Shown in pieces: positions 16,213 to 24,572 of a stretch of DNA of 64,000 nt. The stretch covers positions 2,604,001 to 2,668,000 of the forward strand of contig NZ_RKHG01000001.1 of NCBI RefSeq assembly GCF_003752415.1, written 5' to 3'. Position 1 is the first letter of the stretch; every line of letters starts with the position of its first letter. Below the pieces are notes generated by a model. It was not told where the DNA came from and did no database searches. It saw only the letters and a program-made list of their open reading frames with translations. The stretch comes from Luteococcus japonicus. Lineage in GTDB: Bacteria > Actinomycetota > Actinomycetes > Propionibacteriales > Propionibacteriaceae. Made by a program: the position numbers and the translations under genes.

Positions 16213-16872
16213 TCAGCTGGTCAGACCCAGGCGCTTGGTCAACGGCACGAATCCGGGGCCGTTGACCTTCACGTCGCCCATCAGCACCATGCCGCGCAGC
16301 ACGATCGTCGGGGCACCCGCGGGGACCGGTGCCAGCCCACGGATCTTCGTGTCGCCGAGGATGGTGGTGGTCTCGTTGCGCACGTTCACCCCGTCGGGAA
16401 CGGTGATGGTCACGTCGCCCATGATGCAGGGGATGGCGATGGTGCACTCTGCCGCCTCCATCACCGCCTCGGTGAGGTCAAGCTTCACGTCACCCATCAG
16501 CACCAGGCCGGTGGTCCGCCGGCGCAGGCGCCAGTGGCCCTGGCGCTTCACGTCGCCCATGACGCACGTGATGCTGTCCGGGTTCTGATTGGCATTGCTG
16601 GGGTCCACCACCAGGCCGGCGCCCTGCCCGTTGACGGGAGCCGGGAGGTGGTGGATCGGGCCGTGGGGCATCAGGTCCTCGGTCAGTGGGGTGAGTTCGC
16701 CGAAGGTCTTGGCCTGCCACAGGGCATCCATCCGCTCCGAGTGCTCGTCCTGGGTGATGCGGCCCTCCGCGAAGGCGGCATTCAGGACCTCGGCGACGAG
16801 ATCGCGGTCCGAATCGGCGCAGCGCATCTGGGACGGCCGGGAGGGCTGGGGCAAGGTCAGGGGAGTACTCAT
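16213..16872 (-). CDS. DUF1707 protein with LiaF-like repeats
   Basis: 219 residues. The N-terminus (MRCADSDRDLVAEVLNAAFA through EGRITQDEHSERMDAL, about 16-52) is the DUF1707 (SHOCT-like) helical domain common in actinobacteria. The C-terminal half is a beta-repeat of the LiaF/cell-wall-stress response type with five phased motifs: VMGDVK, LMGDVK, IMGDVT, ILGDTK and LMGDVK. No TM segment is seen, so it is probably cytoplasmic. Relatives are associated with envelope-stress sensing, and the neighbours are also envelope proteins, but a direct role is not shown by sequence. Confidence 0.8.
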   Translation of the reverse strand: MSTPLTLPQPSRPSQMRCADSDRDLVAEVLNAAFAEGRITQDEHSERMDALWQAKTFGELTPLTEDLMPHGPIHHLPAPVNGQGAGLVVDPSNANQNPDSITCVMGDVKRQGHWRLRRRTTGLVLMGDVKLDLTEAVMEAAECTIAIPCIMGDVTITVPDGVNVRNETTTILGDTKIRGLAPVPAGAPTIVLRGMVLMGDVKVNGPGFVPLTKRLGLTS

Positions 16873-16940
16873 GCCCCGAGCCTATGAAGCGATGGGTCCC
16901 GCCGACAGGCCCGATGGCCACGGTCAGGGGTGATTCCGGG

Positions 16941-17531
16941 TCACCTACTGCCGAACGAGCCGCCGGACCCGCCGGAACCCCCTCCGTCACCCGACCCGAA
17001 GCTGCTCCCGCCGCCCGCTCCGCCACTGCCCGAGCCCGATCCGCCGGAGAACCAGGAGGCCGGACCGCTGGTGGGCGTCGGCGGTGTCCAGTCCCGGTCC
17101 ACCTGCAGGTTCGCGAAGGTGCTGGCCAGGCCGCGGTCAAGGTCGGCAGAGGGGCCGGACCACAGCCGGGGGCCACCGACATTGATCGAGAATTCCACGT
17201 CGCCGTCGACCGAAGGCCGCACCAGTCCCCGCCAGGTGTACTCCAACACGTAGCGGGCAGTGGGATCGTCGATCGTGTGCAGGGAATTGCCCAGCCGGAT
17301 CCACAGCATCTGGGTGCGACCGTCCCGGCTCATCGCCAGATCGGTGTGGACGGTGGCGGCGTGTCCGGAGGGTGAGCCGGCGGTGATCTTCTCGACGGGC
17401 CAGCGGGCGTCGTGCGTCCTGCTCACCGGGCTCTGGACGAGGATCTTGCGGGCCAGTCCGTGCCGGCCGGAGCGGGCGCCGAAGCGGAGGGTGATCTCTT
17501 CTCGGACCTTGGCGCTGCCATCGGGCTGCAC
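16941..17531 (-). pseudogene. Remnant of a DUF2207 membrane protein gene
   Basis: The 196 codons start at a GTG inside the DUF2207 extracellular domain (VQPDGSAKVREEITLRFGA). An in-frame TGA lies six codons upstream, so no signal peptide can be present. After about 115 residues the domain runs straight into the Gly/Ser-rich C-terminus typical of the family (SWFSGGSGSGSGGAGGGSS), with no TM helices in between; full relatives have about 550-600 residues with several TMs. Thus both the N-terminus and the middle are missing. A perfect 10-bp hairpin (17538-17560) lies at the broken 5' end, and tRNA-Gly is about 95 bp upstream. It may still be expressed as a soluble fragment, but decay is more likely. 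Confidence 0.65.
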
Positions 17532-17537
17532 GGTGCA

Positions 17538-17560
17538 GGTGACCCGCAGAGCGGGTCACC
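17538..17560. repeat. 10-bp perfect inverted repeat at broken DUF2207 start
   Basis: GGTGACCCGC (17538-17547), loop AGA, GCGGGTCACC (17551-17560). It sits just upstream of the truncated reading frame and downstream of the tRNA hairpin. Confidence 0.7.
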
Positions 17561-17584
17561 GTGGATGTTTCGGGCGGCAATGGC

Positions 17585-17621
17585 GAAGGGCCTCGCCAAC
17601 TGTGTGTTGGCAAGGCCCTTC
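17585..17621 (-). terminator. Terminator after tRNA-Gly
   Basis: Arms 17585-17600 and 17606-17621 pair over 16 bp with one mismatch around TGTGT. It begins 5 bp past the encoded CCA end of the minus-strand tRNA gene, the expected place for its terminator. Confidence 0.8.
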
Positions 17622-17625
17622 AGTG

Positions 17626-17699
17626 TGGAGCGGGCGACGGGAATCGAACCCGCGTGTCCAGCTTGGGAAGCTGGCGCTCTACCATTGAGCTACGCCCGC
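17626..17699 (-). tRNA. tRNA-Gly (CCC anticodon)
   Basis: Read on the minus strand, GCGGGCG at the 5' end pairs with CGCCCGC at the 3' end, followed by discriminator T and an encoded CCA. The D arm is GCTCAATGGTAGAGC, the anticodon stem CCAGC/GCTGG encloses TTCCCAA, giving anticodon CCC, and the T arm is CGGGTTCGATTCCCG. 74 nt with CCA. No other tRNA is found nearby. Confidence 0.95.
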
Positions 17700-17765
17700 G
17701 CGCCCCGGAATTGCTCGGGGCAAGGGACACTCTAGCGCACTTCCAGCGGGGCTCCATCAGCCGGG

Positions 17766-18299
17766 TCAGTGGGCGCCGCGTACGGCGTCGGCCACCTGCT
17801 GGAAGACCTGATGGTCCATCGCCGAGCCGGTGCGGCGCACGCCGTCGGGGCTGATTCGCACGATCCGGTCCACGCGCGCCTCGCTCGGGCGTCCCCTGCG
17901 GTCCCAGGCACCGGTTCCGACGTCGATCCAGTGCCGTCCGGCCCGCGCCTCCTGTGCGGCGTCGCGGTCGTGGTCCTTGCTCGTCAACGGCAGGCCCAAC
18001 AGCCAACCACCGTCGCGGCCGATCAGCAGGATGGGTCGGTCCTTGCCCTGCGCGTGGTCCTCCTCGAACGGCACCCACCCCCACACCACCTCGCCCGGGT
18101 CCGGGGTGGGGGAATCGCTGGGCGAGTACTCAATGGACGGGTTGCCGGTGAAGTCACCGGGGTAGCTCGTGGTACCCGATGACGAGGGCCGCTGCGCGGG
18201 GGAGCGGGACGGGCGCCGCGACGAGGTCTTCTGCCGCAGCAGGTCCCGCAGCACGGTGCTTGCGACGTCGGTCAGCAGGGTCTTCCAGGAGAAGGCCAT
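17766..18299 (-). CDS. PemK/MazF-like domain protein (solo)
   Basis: 177 residues. After a short helix and a Ser/Pro/Arg-rich linker (about 25-65) comes the PemK/MazF fold: EVVWGWVPFEEDHAQGKDRP with the conserved Pro-Phe and KDRP turn, followed by ILLIG. In type II toxin-antitoxin systems this fold is an mRNA endonuclease. No antitoxin gene is adjacent: the neighbours are a tRNA and a membrane protein, and the N-terminal 65 residues are not an antitoxin. Such long solo PemK-like proteins are common in actinobacteria and may not be toxins. It ends in a helix (MDHQVFQQVADAV). Confidence 0.7.
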   Translation of the reverse strand: MAFSWKTLLTDVASTVLRDLLRQKTSSRRPSRSPAQRPSSSGTTSYPGDFTGNPSIEYSPSDSPTPDPGEVVWGWVPFEEDHAQGKDRPILLIGRDGGWLLGLPLTSKDHDRDAAQEARAGRHWIDVGTGAWDRRGRPSEARVDRIVRISPDGVRRTGSAMDHQVFQQVADAVRGAH

Positions 18300-18328
18300 C
18301 GGGTCACATCCTCACGAGGCGCGAGGCC

Positions 18329-18901
18329 TCACAGATAGCGGGGCAGGGGGCCGTAGACGACGGGTTCGTCCGGGGCGAGAGGCACGGGGTCACCACCGCG
18401 GAAACGGTCCCAGTGGCCGAAGTAGCGGGTCACCGGAGCGGTCCAGAGCAACACCGTGCCCACCAGGCTGAGGACGGGGGGCGCCCACGCGATCGGGTTC
18501 AGCAGGTAACCCAGGCAGCCCAGCAGCACGGCGACGAGGCCGGCGATCCGGCTCCACCGGTGCCCATTCCACGAGTTCAGGGCGGCGACGGCTGGTGCGG
18601 CGGTCATCACCGCACCGATCACGCACATCAAGGTCACCGCCACCACGGAACGCCAACCACCAGGGCGGGGCTGCCACAGCTCCACGAGCTTCGACGAATG
18701 GGCGAAGGTGGCCATGTGGATGGCCGTCCACCAGGACCAGGCCAGTGCCACGGCGGAGACGACGCTGGCCAGGTAGAACAGCACATTGGCGGCCACCATC
18801 ACCTTGGCGCGACGGGGCTGGCCGGTGTTTTGGCTGATCGGGATACCGGCCTCCAGCTCGTCGAGCGGCGGCAGCGTCGCGATCTCCTGTGGCTGACCCA
18901 C
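18329..18901 (-). CDS. Hypothetical four-TM membrane protein
   Basis: 190 residues with hydrophobic segments at about 35-57 (VMVAANVLFYLASVVSAVAL), 85-106, 116-136 and 140-158 and a Pro-rich cytoplasmic C-terminus. I recognise no family motif. It is on the same strand as, and 29 bp upstream of, the PemK-like gene, so the two may be cotranscribed. A role cannot be assigned. Confidence 0.6.
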   Translation of the reverse strand: MGQPQEIATLPPLDELEAGIPISQNTGQPRRAKVMVAANVLFYLASVVSAVALAWSWWTAIHMATFAHSSKLVELWQPRPGGWRSVVAVTLMCVIGAVMTAAPAVAALNSWNGHRWSRIAGLVAVLLGCLGYLLNPIAWAPPVLSLVGTVLLWTAPVTRYFGHWDRFRGGDPVPLAPDEPVVYGPLPRYL

Positions 18902-18963
18902 GGCAACCCCTCCCGGCTCTTCTCGGACGAACGACGCCAGACTACCCGGCGGTTCGGGGACGG

Positions 18964-19686
18964 TCAGGACAGTTGCCCCAGGGGCTGCTCGTAGTAACGC
19001 TGCAGCGTCGGGCCGACCCAGGCGACGAGGTCTTCTGTGCTGGCCGCCGCCAACGCCGGCAGGCGCAGCATGTACCGGGTCAGCCCCAAGCCCATCAGTT
19101 GGCTGGCCATCAGCTGGGCGCGGCGCGGGTCGAGAACACCATCGGGGCCACTGGCGGGCAGCTTGCCCAGCACCTCGGCCACCAGGAATTCCCGCACCGG
19201 GCGCAGGCTCTCCTCAGGAGACATGCCCAGTTGCAACAACGTGCGCACCCCACTGCGTGCCTCGGGGTCATCCCACAGGTCCAGGAAGAGCCGCACGACG
19301 GTGGCGCCCACCTCCTCGTGCGGGGCCTGGAGGATGACCGCGAGCCGACGCGCAGGATTGACCTGGGCGGTGAGCATGCTGGCGGTGAAGACAGCCGGCT
19401 TCCCCTCGAAGTAGTGGTGCACCAGGGCAGGGTCGACGTCGGCGTCGCGTGCGATGGCCCGCAGCGAGACGGCGTCATAGCCACGCTCGGCGAACAACTT
19501 GCGGGCGCTGGCCAGGATTTGCGCGCGGGTGTCCGCGCCAGCCGGGCGACGTCCCCGTCGCCGGCGGCTCGGGGACCCGGGGCTGGTGGGGCTGTCGGCC
19601 GACGTCGCGGACGGCTCGGGAACAGGGGTCACAGGGACCGGACCGGCGGTGGTGCTGGCCTGTGCGGCCTTGTCTTCCAATGACAT
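18964..19686 (-). CDS. TetR-family transcriptional regulator
   Basis: 240 residues. A disordered Pro/Ser/Thr-rich N-terminus ends in an RRRRGRRP basic patch; the TetR helix-turn-helix follows at about 52-100 (ILASARKLFAERGYDAVSLR and AIARDADVDPALVHHYF). The C-terminal ligand domain resembles the common actinobacterial TetR_C type. Start 19686 is chosen because GAGAAG is near and the upstream extension has no site. No target is obvious: the downstream membrane protein gene is 62 bp away and could be controlled. Ligand is unknown. Confidence 0.85.
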   Translation of the reverse strand: MSLEDKAAQASTTAGPVPVTPVPEPSATSADSPTSPGSPSRRRRGRRPAGADTRAQILASARKLFAERGYDAVSLRAIARDADVDPALVHHYFEGKPAVFTASMLTAQVNPARRLAVILQAPHEEVGATVVRLFLDLWDDPEARSGVRTLLQLGMSPEESLRPVREFLVAEVLGKLPASGPDGVLDPRRAQLMASQLMGLGLTRYMLRLPALAAASTEDLVAWVGPTLQRYYEQPLGQLS

Positions 19687-19779
19687 GTCTTCTCGGGATT
19701 TCTGCTGAACAAGATGGTGTGGGGGCTGGGCGAGATCGCGGCCGGGGACGAGCGATGTGGTGGTGCGTGTCACGGCGGG

Positions 19780-20340
19780 TCAGGTCGGATTCAGTCGGCG
19801 AAGCCTTTCGCGCCCCAGTTCGATGAGCTCGTGGACCTCGTCGAAGAGTTCCGGAAGGTCATCGACGTCGAACCATTGCACATCATGGGACTCGCCGCTG
19901 ACCAGCGGTCTCACGCGGTCCGCGAGGGCCAGGAAGCGCACGTCGAAGTGCCGGGTTGGCCCGGCGGACCCGCGGCAGGTAATGGGGTGCACGTCCAGGT
20001 GCAAGGGAGTGGGGTCGATCTCCAGGCCCGACAGACCGGTCTCCTCCGTGGCCTCGCGCAGCGCGGCCGCCGCCAGCGAGTCATCCTCCGCCTCGAGGTG
20101 GCCACCGGGCTGGAGCCAGGCATCGACGATCCTGTGGTGCACCAGGCAGGTGGAGCGACCGTCGCGGCTCAGGACCGCAGCCGATGCGGTCAGGTGTCCG
20201 GGAAGGCAGGTGCGTTCGCACGCGTCCTCGCGGGCCGCGAGCAGCCCCAGAAAGGCCTCGCGTAGTGCCCGCTGGCCCGAGCCGCTGGGCGTCCACGAAC
20301 TCAGCGTGGCTTCGGCAGCGCCGCGAAGGTCCATGGGCAT
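19780..20340 (-). CDS. Nudix hydrolase
   Basis: 186 residues. The Nudix box is GGHLEAEDDSLAAAALREATEETGL (given here by its key residues G, REATEETG) at about 76-100, with the helical REATEETGL core intact, so it should hydrolyse a nucleoside diphosphate linked to another group, using Mg2+. SAAVLSRDGRSTCLVHH precedes the box as usual, and about 60 N-terminal helical residues come first. Substrate cannot be deduced. It starts 60 bp from the divergent HAD gene. Confidence 0.85.
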   Translation of the reverse strand: MPMDLRGAAEATLSSWTPSGSGQRALREAFLGLLAAREDACERTCLPGHLTASAAVLSRDGRSTCLVHHRIVDAWLQPGGHLEAEDDSLAAAALREATEETGLSGLEIDPTPLHLDVHPITCRGSAGPTRHFDVRFLALADRVRPLVSGESHDVQWFDVDDLPELFDEVHELIELGRERLRRLNPT

Positions 20341-20403
20341 GGAGCAAATCTACCCCAACGGGTGAGGCCGGTACCCCACGAGAAGGTCGCCTAAGGTGGT
20401 GGG

Positions 20404-21051
20404 GTGACACCCTCTCCTCGCTGGAAGACCGTCGTCTTCGACCTCGACGGCACGCTCTGCAACACGATCGACCTGATCCTGGCCTCCTTCGCCCACGCCC
20501 ACCGGGCGGTACTGGGTGAGGAGCTGGACGAGACCGTGGCCCGGAGCTGGATTGGCCGCACCCTGCATGACATCTACCAACCGTGGGGTGACAAGGCCGA
20601 AGAGCTGCGACTGGCCTATCTCGACTTCAACCTGGCCAATCTCGAGCGGCTGCAGACCAGCTTCGACGGGATCGACCGGCTACTCGCGGACCTGGGCGTG
20701 GCCGAGGTGCAGTTGGGCATCGTCACCAGCAAGCAGCGCACCTCCGCGGAACGCAGCCTGGCCGCCTCCGGGCTGACCGGCCTGGTGCCCGTCGTGTGTG
20801 CCATGGGGGAGACCGAGCACCACAAGCCCCATCCCGAGCCGATCCTGCACGCGGTGCAGGAACTGCAGGCCGATCCGGCCTCGTCGGTCTACATCGGGGA
20901 TGCGGTGGTGGACGTGCGTGCGGCGCAGGCGGCCGGGATCGACCAGATTGCGGTGACCTGGGGTGCGGGCGACCGCACCGAACTACTGCTCACCCAGCCC
21001 ACCGCCGTCTGCGACAGCGTCGACGAGCTGGCCCGGGTGTTGCTGGGCTGA
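20404..21051 (+). CDS. HAD-superfamily phosphatase (phosphoglycolate/PpaX-like)
   Basis: 215 residues. HAD motif I is FDLDGTLCNT (Asp13, Asp15), motif II is VTSKQRTSA, the motif III lysine is in HHKPHPEPI and motif IV is YIGDAVVDVRAAQAAG. The alpha-helical cap between motifs I and II is the phosphoglycolate phosphatase/beta-phosphoglucomutase type. GTG start at 20404. It should dephosphorylate a small metabolite; PpaX-like pyrophosphatase activity is an alternative. It is followed by a strong terminator. Confidence 0.85.
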   Translation: MTPSPRWKTVVFDLDGTLCNTIDLILASFAHAHRAVLGEELDETVARSWIGRTLHDIYQPWGDKAEELRLAYLDFNLANLERLQTSFDGIDRLLADLGVAEVQLGIVTSKQRTSAERSLAASGLTGLVPVVCAMGETEHHKPHPEPILHAVQELQADPASSVYIGDAVVDVRAAQAAGIDQIAVTWGAGDRTELLLTQPTAVCDSVDELARVLLG

Positions 21052-21083
21052 CCCCTCGACGGGCTCGAGGACCTGACCACGAG

Positions 21084-21118
21084 GAACGCCTCGCACCGGG
21101 ATCCGGTGCGAGGCGTTC
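21084..21118. terminator. 16-bp-stem bidirectional terminator
   Basis: GAACGCCTCGCACCGG (21084-21099) pairs perfectly with 21103-21118 around GAT. It stands between the convergent HAD and CoA-transferase genes. Confidence 0.88.
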
Positions 21119-21138
21119 TGGCGTCAAACAGGTGGAGA

Positions 21139-22653
21139 TCAGGCCTTCATCGTGCCGTCAGCGAGGAACTTCGAGTGCCAGCTGAGCGACTTGGTGAGGT
21201 CGTGCGGGGTGTGCTGGCCGTTGGCGACCTTCTGGGCCTGCTCGAAGTAGTCGAGGAGCTGGTCCTTGTAGTCGGGGTGGGCGCAGTTCTCGATGACCTT
21301 CTTGGCGCGCTGGCGAGGAGCCAGGCCACGCAGGTCGGCAAGGCCCTGCTCGGTGATGATGACCGACACGTCGTGCTCGGTGTGGTCGACGTGGTTGACC
21401 ATCGGGACGATCGCCGAGATGGCGCCCCCCTTGGCCGTCGACGGCGAGACGAAGCAACTGAAGATGGCGTTGCGGGTGAAGTCGCCCGAGCCACCGATGC
21501 CGTTCATCATGCGCGAGCCCATGACGTGGGTCGAGTTCACGTTGCCGTAGATGTCCGCCTCGATCATGCCGTTGCAGGCGATGACACCCATGCGGCGAAT
21601 GGCCTCGGGGTGGTTCGAGACGTCCTGCGGGCGCAGGATGATCTTCTTGGCGTACTCGGCCGCGTTGTCGTTCATCTTCTCGGCGTAGGTGGGCGACAGC
21701 GAGAAGGCGGTGGCCGAGGCGACGGTCAGCTTGCCCGAGTCGAGCAGGTCGACCATGCCGTCCTGGATCACCTCGGTGTAGCTGGTCATGTTCTCGTAGT
21801 CGCTCTCGAGCAGACCGGCGAGCACGGCATTGGCGATGTTGCCGACGCCCGACTGCAGCGGGTTCAGGTGCTCGTTGAGACGGCCGGCCTTGACCTCCTG
21901 GTCGAAGAAGTCCAGCAAGTAGCCGGCGATCTTCTTGGAGTCCTCGTCGAGCGGCTTGAAGGGCGAGTTGCGGTCGGGACCCTCGGTCTCGATCACGGCG
22001 ACGACCTTCGACGGGTCGATCGTGTAGACCTTGTCGCCGATGCGGTCACCGGGGTGGGTGATGGGCAGCGGCGGACGGTTCGGCGGCAGGGTGGCGATGT
22101 CGTAGTAGATGTCGTGCATGCCGTACAGGTCCTCGGACTGCCAGGCGTTGACCTCGATGATGATCTTCTTGGCCAGCGTCAGGTAGGTGCGGTTCATGCC
22201 GACCGAGGAGGAGGGGACGACCGAGCCGTCGGCCAGGACCTGGCTGGCCTCGATGACGGCGTAGTCCAGGTCGCCGAAGAAGCCGTAGGCCAGCTGGTTG
22301 GCCAGGTGGCTCAGGTGGATGTCCGAGTAATAGGTCGAACCATCGTTGATCTTGTTCCGCAGGACCGGGTCCGACTGGTAGGGGGTGCGGAAGCCGATGC
22401 CGTCGGCGCCGGCCAGCTCACCGTCGAGCTCGGGAGCGGTCGAGGCGCCGGTGAACGAGTCGACACGGAAGTCGACGCCCTTGGCGCGCTCCTCCTTGAT
22501 GCGTGCGGCCAGGGCGACGGGGAATTCCTTCGGGTAACCCGAACCGGTGAATCCGGCGAAGCCGATCTTGCTGCCGGGCTCGATCAGGGCAGCCGCGTCA
22601 GCGGCCGACATGACCTTGCTGCGGAACTGCTCGTTGGCGATCCGTCCTGCCAT
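21139..22653 (-). CDS. Succinyl/propionyl-CoA:acetate CoA-transferase
   Basis: 504 residues of the acetyl-CoA hydrolase/transferase family I. SGVGNIANAVLAGL is the oxyanion-hole loop and SYTEVIQDGMVDL holds the likely catalytic Glu that forms the glutamyl-CoA thioester. ANEQFRSKVMSAADAAALIE at the N-terminus and GGSGDFTRNA match the AarC/ScpC group. In propionic acid bacteria the enzyme moves CoA between propionyl-CoA and succinate in the Wood-Werkman cycle; in others it is succinyl-CoA:acetate. The start at 22653 has AGGAGG 5 nt upstream, so the 11-codon longer frame is rejected. It appears monocistronic, which fits a highly expressed central enzyme. Confidence 0.92.
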   Translation of the reverse strand: MAGRIANEQFRSKVMSAADAAALIEPGSKIGFAGFTGSGYPKEFPVALAARIKEERAKGVDFRVDSFTGASTAPELDGELAGADGIGFRTPYQSDPVLRNKINDGSTYYSDIHLSHLANQLAYGFFGDLDYAVIEASQVLADGSVVPSSSVGMNRTYLTLAKKIIIEVNAWQSEDLYGMHDIYYDIATLPPNRPPLPITHPGDRIGDKVYTIDPSKVVAVIETEGPDRNSPFKPLDEDSKKIAGYLLDFFDQEVKAGRLNEHLNPLQSGVGNIANAVLAGLLESDYENMTSYTEVIQDGMVDLLDSGKLTVASATAFSLSPTYAEKMNDNAAEYAKKIILRPQDVSNHPEAIRRMGVIACNGMIEADIYGNVNSTHVMGSRMMNGIGGSGDFTRNAIFSCFVSPSTAKGGAISAIVPMVNHVDHTEHDVSVIITEQGLADLRGLAPRQRAKKVIENCAHPDYKDQLLDYFEQAQKVANGQHTPHDLTKSLSWHSKFLADGTMKA

Positions 22654-22797
22654 CTTTCCTCCTTGAAGACATGGCCCCTTTGTCACCCGTGGGCGCCGCC
22701 TTCATTGGCGGTCAGGGTCTGTGCACGTCAGGTTACCCTGACCCGCCCCACTTCTGGGAGGGGGATTCCGCGTGGCGGTCGAGGTGGTGTCCGGGCC

Positions 22798-23676
22798 CTA
22801 CAGGCACAGGTAGGCGCGCACCGCATCCAGGCGAGGGAAGCTGATCGTCGCATCGGCCTGGGTGGCGGCGACCGGCTTGGCGCAGTAGGCCACTCCCAGC
22901 CCTGCGGCGCCCAGCATGTCCAGGTCGTTGGCCCCATCACCCACGGCAACCACGCCCTCTGGCGTGCATCCGGCCAGTTCCGCGCAGCGCAGCATGTGGC
23001 GACGCTTCGCGGCCCGGTCGACCACCTCACCGCGGGTCAGGCCGGTGAGCAGTCCGTCGCGGACCTCGAAGTGGTTTGCGGTCACATGGTCGATGCCCAG
23101 CCCTGCCACGAGCGGCTCCACGACCTCGGTGAAACCACCCGAGACGAGACCCACCTGCCCGCCGGCGGCCTTCACCGCGGCGATCAGGTCCAGCGCTCCC
23201 GGGCTGAACTCCAAGCTCTCCCGTACCTCGTCGAGCACGCCGACGGGGGTCCCCGCCAGCGTCGCGACCCGGGCACGCAGTGAGTCCGCGAAATCCAGTT
23301 CGCCGCGCATGGCACGCTCCGTGATGGCGGCCACCTGTTCGCCGGTGCCGGCACGCGCGGCCACCTCGTCGATCACCTCGGAGGTGATCAGGGTGGAGTC
23401 GACATCCATCATCAACAGGCCTGGCGCCCGGGTGGCCAGGGGCTGCTCGACGACGGCGGCATCCACCCCCACTCGATTGGCGGCGCCACGCAGCAGGGAG
23501 CGGGCGCGCACCCGGTCCTCCAACTCACCCAGCACGCTCACCACGTGGCCCCACTCGGTGGCCTCGGCGCGCTGCTCGCGGGCATCGGTGACCTGTTCGG
23601 TCATCAGCAGGACGAGGGCCTCCGGGATCCGGGAGGCGGCGGTCAGGACGAGGCGGACGGTCTGCGGCACGGCCAC
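22798..23676 (-). CDS. serB: Phosphoserine phosphatase SerB
   Basis: 292 residues. An N-terminal ACT-like region (about 1-80) is followed by the HAD phosphatase domain: motif I MMDVDSTLITSEVIDE, motif II VSGGFTEVV, a lysine region (AKRRHML) and motif IV VAVGDGANDLDML. It removes phosphate from L-phosphoserine in the last step of serine synthesis. Length and domain order fit actinobacterial SerB, with the shortened N-terminal domain. GTG start at 23676, or at 23670. Confidence 0.92.
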   Translation of the reverse strand: MAVPQTVRLVLTAASRIPEALVLLMTEQVTDAREQRAEATEWGHVVSVLGELEDRVRARSLLRGAANRVGVDAAVVEQPLATRAPGLLMMDVDSTLITSEVIDEVAARAGTGEQVAAITERAMRGELDFADSLRARVATLAGTPVGVLDEVRESLEFSPGALDLIAAVKAAGGQVGLVSGGFTEVVEPLVAGLGIDHVTANHFEVRDGLLTGLTRGEVVDRAAKRRHMLRCAELAGCTPEGVVAVGDGANDLDMLGAAGLGVAYCAKPVAATQADATISFPRLDAVRAYLCL

Positions 23677-23695
23677 AGCCTAGGACACGCCTCAC

Positions 23696-24463
23696 TCAGG
23701 CGGGCCATTCTCCCACCCGGTGGATCCGCCCGTCGGAGTGCACCAGCCGTGCCGCCGCCTGGTGGGAGGACAACCACCGGTGCTCCGTGGCCGCGGACCA
23801 CCGAGGTCGTGGCCAGCGTGTTGGCGAGCACACAGGTGGGGCAACCGCCGTCACGCTGGCCCAGACCGGTGCGGCGGGCATCAGGGTGCGCGGATCGAGG
23901 ATGTGGTGGGCGGCAACCTGCCAGCCTCCCTGGGGCGACCTACCGGCCGTGGCGATGTCCCCTCTGAGGCTGACCAGTGCCGCACCACCGAACTCCTGCA
24001 TCACCGAACTCCTGCACCACGGCCCGCGCCGCCCAGTCCGCGGTGAGTGCCTCCGCGGTGGCCCCAAGATCCAGCAGGATTCCCGGTGGCATGGTCAGCC
24101 GATCACCCTCGAGCGGCACCTGGTGCCAGGCGGGCTCCCGTCGGGTGATGCTGACGGCCGGAGTGTCCCCATGGCGCCAGACTGGGCGGAGTGGGCCCTG
24201 AGCTGCGCAATGTCCACCGGATAGCCGTTGCGTTGCATGGCACGGCCCAGCGTCGGATCCACGTCACCGTCGGTGAAGCGGGCCGCCGCCAGGGCCTCCC
24301 ACACGAGTGCCGCCAGCAGCGGGTCGATGAGCTCGTCGTCGGCACCGGTCATCCGGGTGCGTCGGCCAGGTCCTGGCGCCGCGGCCGGGTCCTGGGGCGT
24401 GGTGCTCTGCGCCGTCGGCTCAGGGCCAGGGCCCTGTTGAGGCTGGATCAGCTGCTCGCTCAT
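23696..24463 (-). pseudogene. Broken apbE (FAD:protein FMN transferase)
   Basis: ApbE pieces appear in order but in different frames on the minus strand. Codons from about 24350 to 24200 read IDPLLAALVWEALAAARFTD and GDVDPTLGRAMQRNGYPVD; about 24125-24005 read WHQVPLEGD, MPPGILLDLGATAEAL and AARAVVQEFG; about 24005-23700 read FGGAALVSLRGDIATAG and HHILDPRTLMPAAPVWASV. A short tandem duplication of TGCAGGAGTTCGGTG (about 23990-24020) shifts the frame between the second and third parts, and residues between GGWQVA and HHILDP are missing. The first 40 codons (MSEQLIQPQQ...) are not ApbE-like. Intact ApbE attaches FMN to extracytoplasmic or membrane flavoproteins and is about 300 residues. Confidence 0.78.
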
Positions 24464-24572
24464 CGGTCTTCCTTGTCGTCGTGTGGATGCCCGTCGGGGA
24501 CGTCTTCGACGCTAGGAAGCGACGCTGTGCCGAGCCTGTGCGCCACCTTGGTGTTGGCTGCCAGTAGTGGGC

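Noticed and set aside
17766-18901. Toxin-antitoxin pair made of the PemK-like gene and its neighbour
   Set aside because: The neighbour is a four-TM membrane protein with no DNA-binding fold, unlike any known PemK/MazF antitoxin.
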